From NCBI GenBank assembly GCA_934792465.1, contig CAKVOK010000011.1:10916-74915 (forward strand): a stretch of 64,000 bases of DNA, given 5' to 3'. Within the stretch, counting starts at the first letter, position 1; each line of letters starts with the position of its first letter. The position numbers were made by a program, and so were the translations under genes. Below, one piece after another: positions 62,013-64,000 of the stretch. The DNA is from an uncultured Clostridia bacterium (GTDB taxonomy: Bacteria; Bacillota; Clostridia; RUG12999). The notes beneath the pieces were generated by a model. It saw nothing but the letters and a program-made list of their open reading frames with translations. It made no database searches and was not told the origin of the DNA.

Positions 62013-62245
62013 GGGGCTTTAGAAAAATAGTGCAGAATGGACAAACTGAGTCCCGAAGTCGTATGTGTATACGTCGAGAGGCGAAGTTTGTTCATAGCAT
62101 AAAGCAATATTTAATTTTCGAAATTCGTTTTCAAACGAATTTCTACATCTGTTTTAATTCATTTTGTGCATTTGGGTGTTCTTGCTTATACCGGAGTATC
62201 TGTATTTTCTTGCTTTATGCGGTCTGTGCATTTTGCTAAAGCCCC
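62013..62245. mobile_element. MITE-like structured element, copy 1 (complete)
   Basis: The ends are GGGGCTTTAG-AAAAATAGTGCAGA and, inverted, GGGGCTTTAG-CAAAATGCACAGA, about 24 bases of imperfect terminal repeat around 233 bp without a gene. Inside, GCATAAAGCAA (from 62097) pairs with TTGCTTTATGC (near 62211); a perfect 11-bp palindrome GAAATTCGTTT-TC-AAACGAATTTC lies near 62119; and GGACAAAC/GTTTGTTC with an inner GTAT/ATAC stem fills the left half. No clear target duplication is seen. A second, inverted copy lies at the window end. Confidence 0.7.
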
Positions 62246-62332
62246 TTCATTTTACATATGAGATTCCACATGATTAGTTGCAGAATAGGCGGTATTCTTC
62301 TGCTGACGCCGCTTGATATGAAAAGTTTGTTT

Positions 62333-63322
62333 TTAAACATGTGACTTACCTCCGCAAATTCCGGCAAGAGCCATACCTTCTTCCGTAAATCCCCATGGCC
62401 TGAAATTTTTTGCGTATTCCTCCGACAGTATGCAGTGATACCCGGAAAGCAGAAGAGGTATACTGATTTTATCTTTTACATAATTGCTGACAGCGGTTAG
62501 CATTCTTCTTACGCCGGTATCGGTTTCTTTGTAATATTCGAGATTCATATAGCTGTGCATTACCTCAAAATATACGCTTCCGTCCGCGTATTGAAAATAT
62601 CCGCCGGCTGTCATATCGCTTGTATCTCCGTCTTCGAGCAGACCGTATCTTATGTTTCGGTCGCCGACGTCCAAAAACTCTATCTCTGTCAATACAAACG
62701 GTCCGTCAAAAAAGCAATTCGTTTTGAATTTGTCACATACAATATCGCCTTTTTCAAACGGGGTAGGAAAATTAAAGAAAAATCCGTCGAATACACCGTA
62801 ATATATGTCGTATTCCTCAGCATACAGCTTATTCGGCAAAATGTCAATCAGTTTCATATTCGTTGTAAATTCCGCAGTAATGTTGTTCTCGTCACTGTTC
62901 GGAGTGCATTTGACACACTTCAAGAATACAACATCGTCTTCAAGCTCTATCGAGTTTTTCAGACTGTCAAATGATGAATATACAGTATTGTCTTCAAAAT
63001 CATCGCCGTTGTTGTATATGTATATCAGACGATAAACGCTGTCTTTGCCATTAAAAAACGTGTCGATGAATTTGTTCTGCAAAGAAATGTATTTTCCTAA
63101 AAATTCATGCAGACTTTTCTGCGGTACGGTATTAAACCGCTTTTTTACTTCACAATCCGGCATGGTACGGATTATTTCTTTAAAGGCTTCCTGCTTTTCC
63201 GGTATGCTTATGAGCCTGCATTGATACACAAGCCATGCTGCTTCAAGGGGTGTAAATTTGTAATTGATTTTTTCGAGATATTCCCGTATATCGTTTGAAT
63301 TAATAAACGATGTGATTTTCAT
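62333..63322 (-). CDS. hypothetical protein of mobile-element context
   Basis: The 329-aa soluble protein has no signal peptide or membrane segment, and I cannot assign it to a family. It starts MKITSFINSNDIREYLEKI with a helical N-terminus (FTPLEAAWLVYQCRLISI), then a beta-rich acidic middle with a VVFLKCVKCTPNSDE pair of Cys, a repeated YFQYADGSVYFEVMHSY strand pattern, and a Gly-rich end. The composition and the open frame argue for a real gene. From memory, similar proteins occur on integrative elements of gut Firmicutes together with amidoligases, but I cannot check this here. Its ribosome site before ATG 63322 is weak, while a strong AGGAGGG with a four-codon mini-ORF lies ~75 bases upstream. 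Confidence 0.7.
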   Translation of the reverse strand: MKITSFINSNDIREYLEKINYKFTPLEAAWLVYQCRLISIPEKQEAFKEIIRTMPDCEVKKRFNTVPQKSLHEFLGKYISLQNKFIDTFFNGKDSVYRLIYIYNNGDDFEDNTVYSSFDSLKNSIELEDDVVFLKCVKCTPNSDENNITAEFTTNMKLIDILPNKLYAEEYDIYYGVFDGFFFNFPTPFEKGDIVCDKFKTNCFFDGPFVLTEIEFLDVGDRNIRYGLLEDGDTSDMTAGGYFQYADGSVYFEVMHSYMNLEYYKETDTGVRRMLTAVSNYVKDKISIPLLLSGYHCILSEEYAKNFRPWGFTEEGMALAGICGGKSHV

Positions 63323-63387
63323 TGTTGCACCAACTTTCTTAATATTTGTTTAATTTGCTGTTTTCGGCTATGTTGCTTTCATGTTTT

Positions 63388-63408
63388 TGCTTCCCTCCTT
63401 TTTTGTAA
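63388..63408 (-). promoter_or_regulatory. strong ribosome site and four-codon mini-ORF (MKAT-stop) upstream of hypothetical gene
   Basis: On the minus strand AAAAAAGGAGGGAAGC is followed by ATG AAA GCA ACA TAG about 60-75 bases before ATG 63322. It may be a leader peptide coupling translation, or the leftover start of a displaced gene. Confidence 0.3.
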
Positions 63409-63541
63409 AAATGCCCGGTATGCACAAATATATTATATATTTGGAAACTGCGATTACCCGAAAAATCGGTACGTATTTGTTTTTAAATATATATTATATC
63501 TGTGGCGACAGCCAAAAATATAACAAAGGAGAAATGAAACA

Positions 63542-63865
63542 ATGGAAAACAAAATGACTTGTGTAGCATGCGGAGAAGCATTGACGGGGGAAATGCACAA
63601 AAGCTATTTGGAATACCTGTATTGCCCTAAATGCATGGAAGATGTATCGTGTGATTGCTGCGGCAAAAAAGTATGGAAGATTGTAGCTGCGCGGGATGAT
63701 AATATAACGTTGTGTTTTGATTGTTATCGGCGCTCATATTTGAGCTGCGAAGAATGCGGACGTATTATCTTAAAAAAAGACGCTGTCTATTTTGATGACT
63801 GCGATTATCCGTATTGCCGGGAATGTCATGAGCGTGTCGGAGAAAGTACCATAAAGGAACTTTAG
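63542..63865 (+). pseudogene. LIM-like zinc-ribbon protein, truncated paralogue of the amidoligase N-terminus
   Basis: The 107-aa product aligns with the amidoligase N-terminus knuckle by knuckle: CVACGEAL with CSECGAML, CDCCGKKVW with CENCGDRIW, LSCEECGRIIL with CSCEECGRLIH, and DDCDYPYCRECHE with DDDDYPYCSECFE. It ends STIKEL-TAG exactly where the amidoligase goes on SIKNYGYKPE. The TAG lies inside the terminal repeat of the second MITE-like copy, so the insertion cut off the enzymatic part. The remaining ribbon could still be made: AAAGGAG precedes it and all its Cys pairs are intact. It may be a dead fragment or a new stand-alone zinc protein. Confidence 0.75.
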
Positions 63866-64000
63866 CAAAATGCACAGACCGCATAAAGCAATAGAATGCC
63901 GATATGCCGGTATAAGTGAGAAGACCCAAATGTACAAAATGAATTAAAACAGATGTTGAAATTCGTTCGAGAACGAATTTCTAAAATAAATATTGCTTTA
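63861..64000. mobile_element. MITE-like structured element, copy 2 (inverted, cut by window end)
   Basis: From CTTTAGCAAAATGCACAGACC onward this is the reverse complement of the right ~140 bp of copy 1, with scattered substitutions. The central palindrome is kept as GAAATTCGTTC-GA-GAACGAATTTC. The other half lies beyond base 64000. It interrupts the amidoligase paralogue. Confidence 0.75.

Overview
The window looks like chromosomal DNA of a low-to-moderate GC Gram-positive anaerobe of the class Clostridia. The signs are strong Shine-Dalgarno sites, YesM/YesN two-component pairs, LplB/YtcP-type sugar permeases with lipoprotein binding proteins, and many secreted proteins held to the wall by S-layer homology (SLH) domains instead of sortase signals. 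A gut plant-polysaccharide degrader is the best guess; the SLH-anchored style resembles what is known of Monoglobus pectinilyticus. That assignment is inference from gene style only.

Region A (1-25870) is a co-directional polysaccharide-use operon. It holds a YesN-type regulator cut by the window edge, a YesM kinase, two permeases and a binding lipoprotein, then five very large secreted proteins and a metallophosphoesterase. The secreted proteins are an SLH-anchored multidomain binder, a second SLH protein with a large unrecognised body, two related parallel beta-helix proteins, and a beta-sandwich-only protein. Three of them carry five copies of a ~250-residue module that I do not recognise (marked by KNADT and by YSxxQ near its end).

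Region B (25978-30488) is a small unit divergent from an AraC regulator. It encodes a creatinase-like M24 protein without the usual metal ligands, an ASRT (sensory rhodopsin transducer) family protein although no rhodopsin is seen, a creatininase-family amidohydrolase and a DUF4432/aldose-epimerase-like protein. A gene-poor stretch follows (30489-31572), with a DUF4143 ATPase remnant and several strong hairpins.

Region C (31573-58931) is a second polysaccharide locus laid out like region A. A divergent YesM/YesN pair faces permease, permease and binding lipoprotein genes across a control region with three helically phased direct repeats beside a good sigma-A promoter. Then come a secreted LamG-like protein, a paralogue of the region A SLH protein, an SGNH esterase/beta-helix fusion, another beta-helix protein and a C-terminal SLH protein. 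Last are three signal-less enzymes: GH29 and GH95 (fucosidase families) and GH2. The likely scheme is surface cleavage and deacetylation, lipoprotein/ABC import, and cytoplasmic trimming of fucosylated oligosaccharides. Four operon-internal leaders in regions A-C share a GCCG-N8-CGGC hairpin set directly on the ribosome binding site.

Region D (58932-64000) is decayed mobile DNA: an IS66 TnpA remnant with an in-frame TGA, an IS256-family transposase remnant with an in-frame TAA joined to the start of a class II glutamine amidotransferase gene, an amidoligase with a LIM-like zinc ribbon, and a hypothetical protein. There is also a stand-alone zinc-ribbon paralogue cut short by one of two inverted copies of a ~230-bp, highly foldable MITE-like element.
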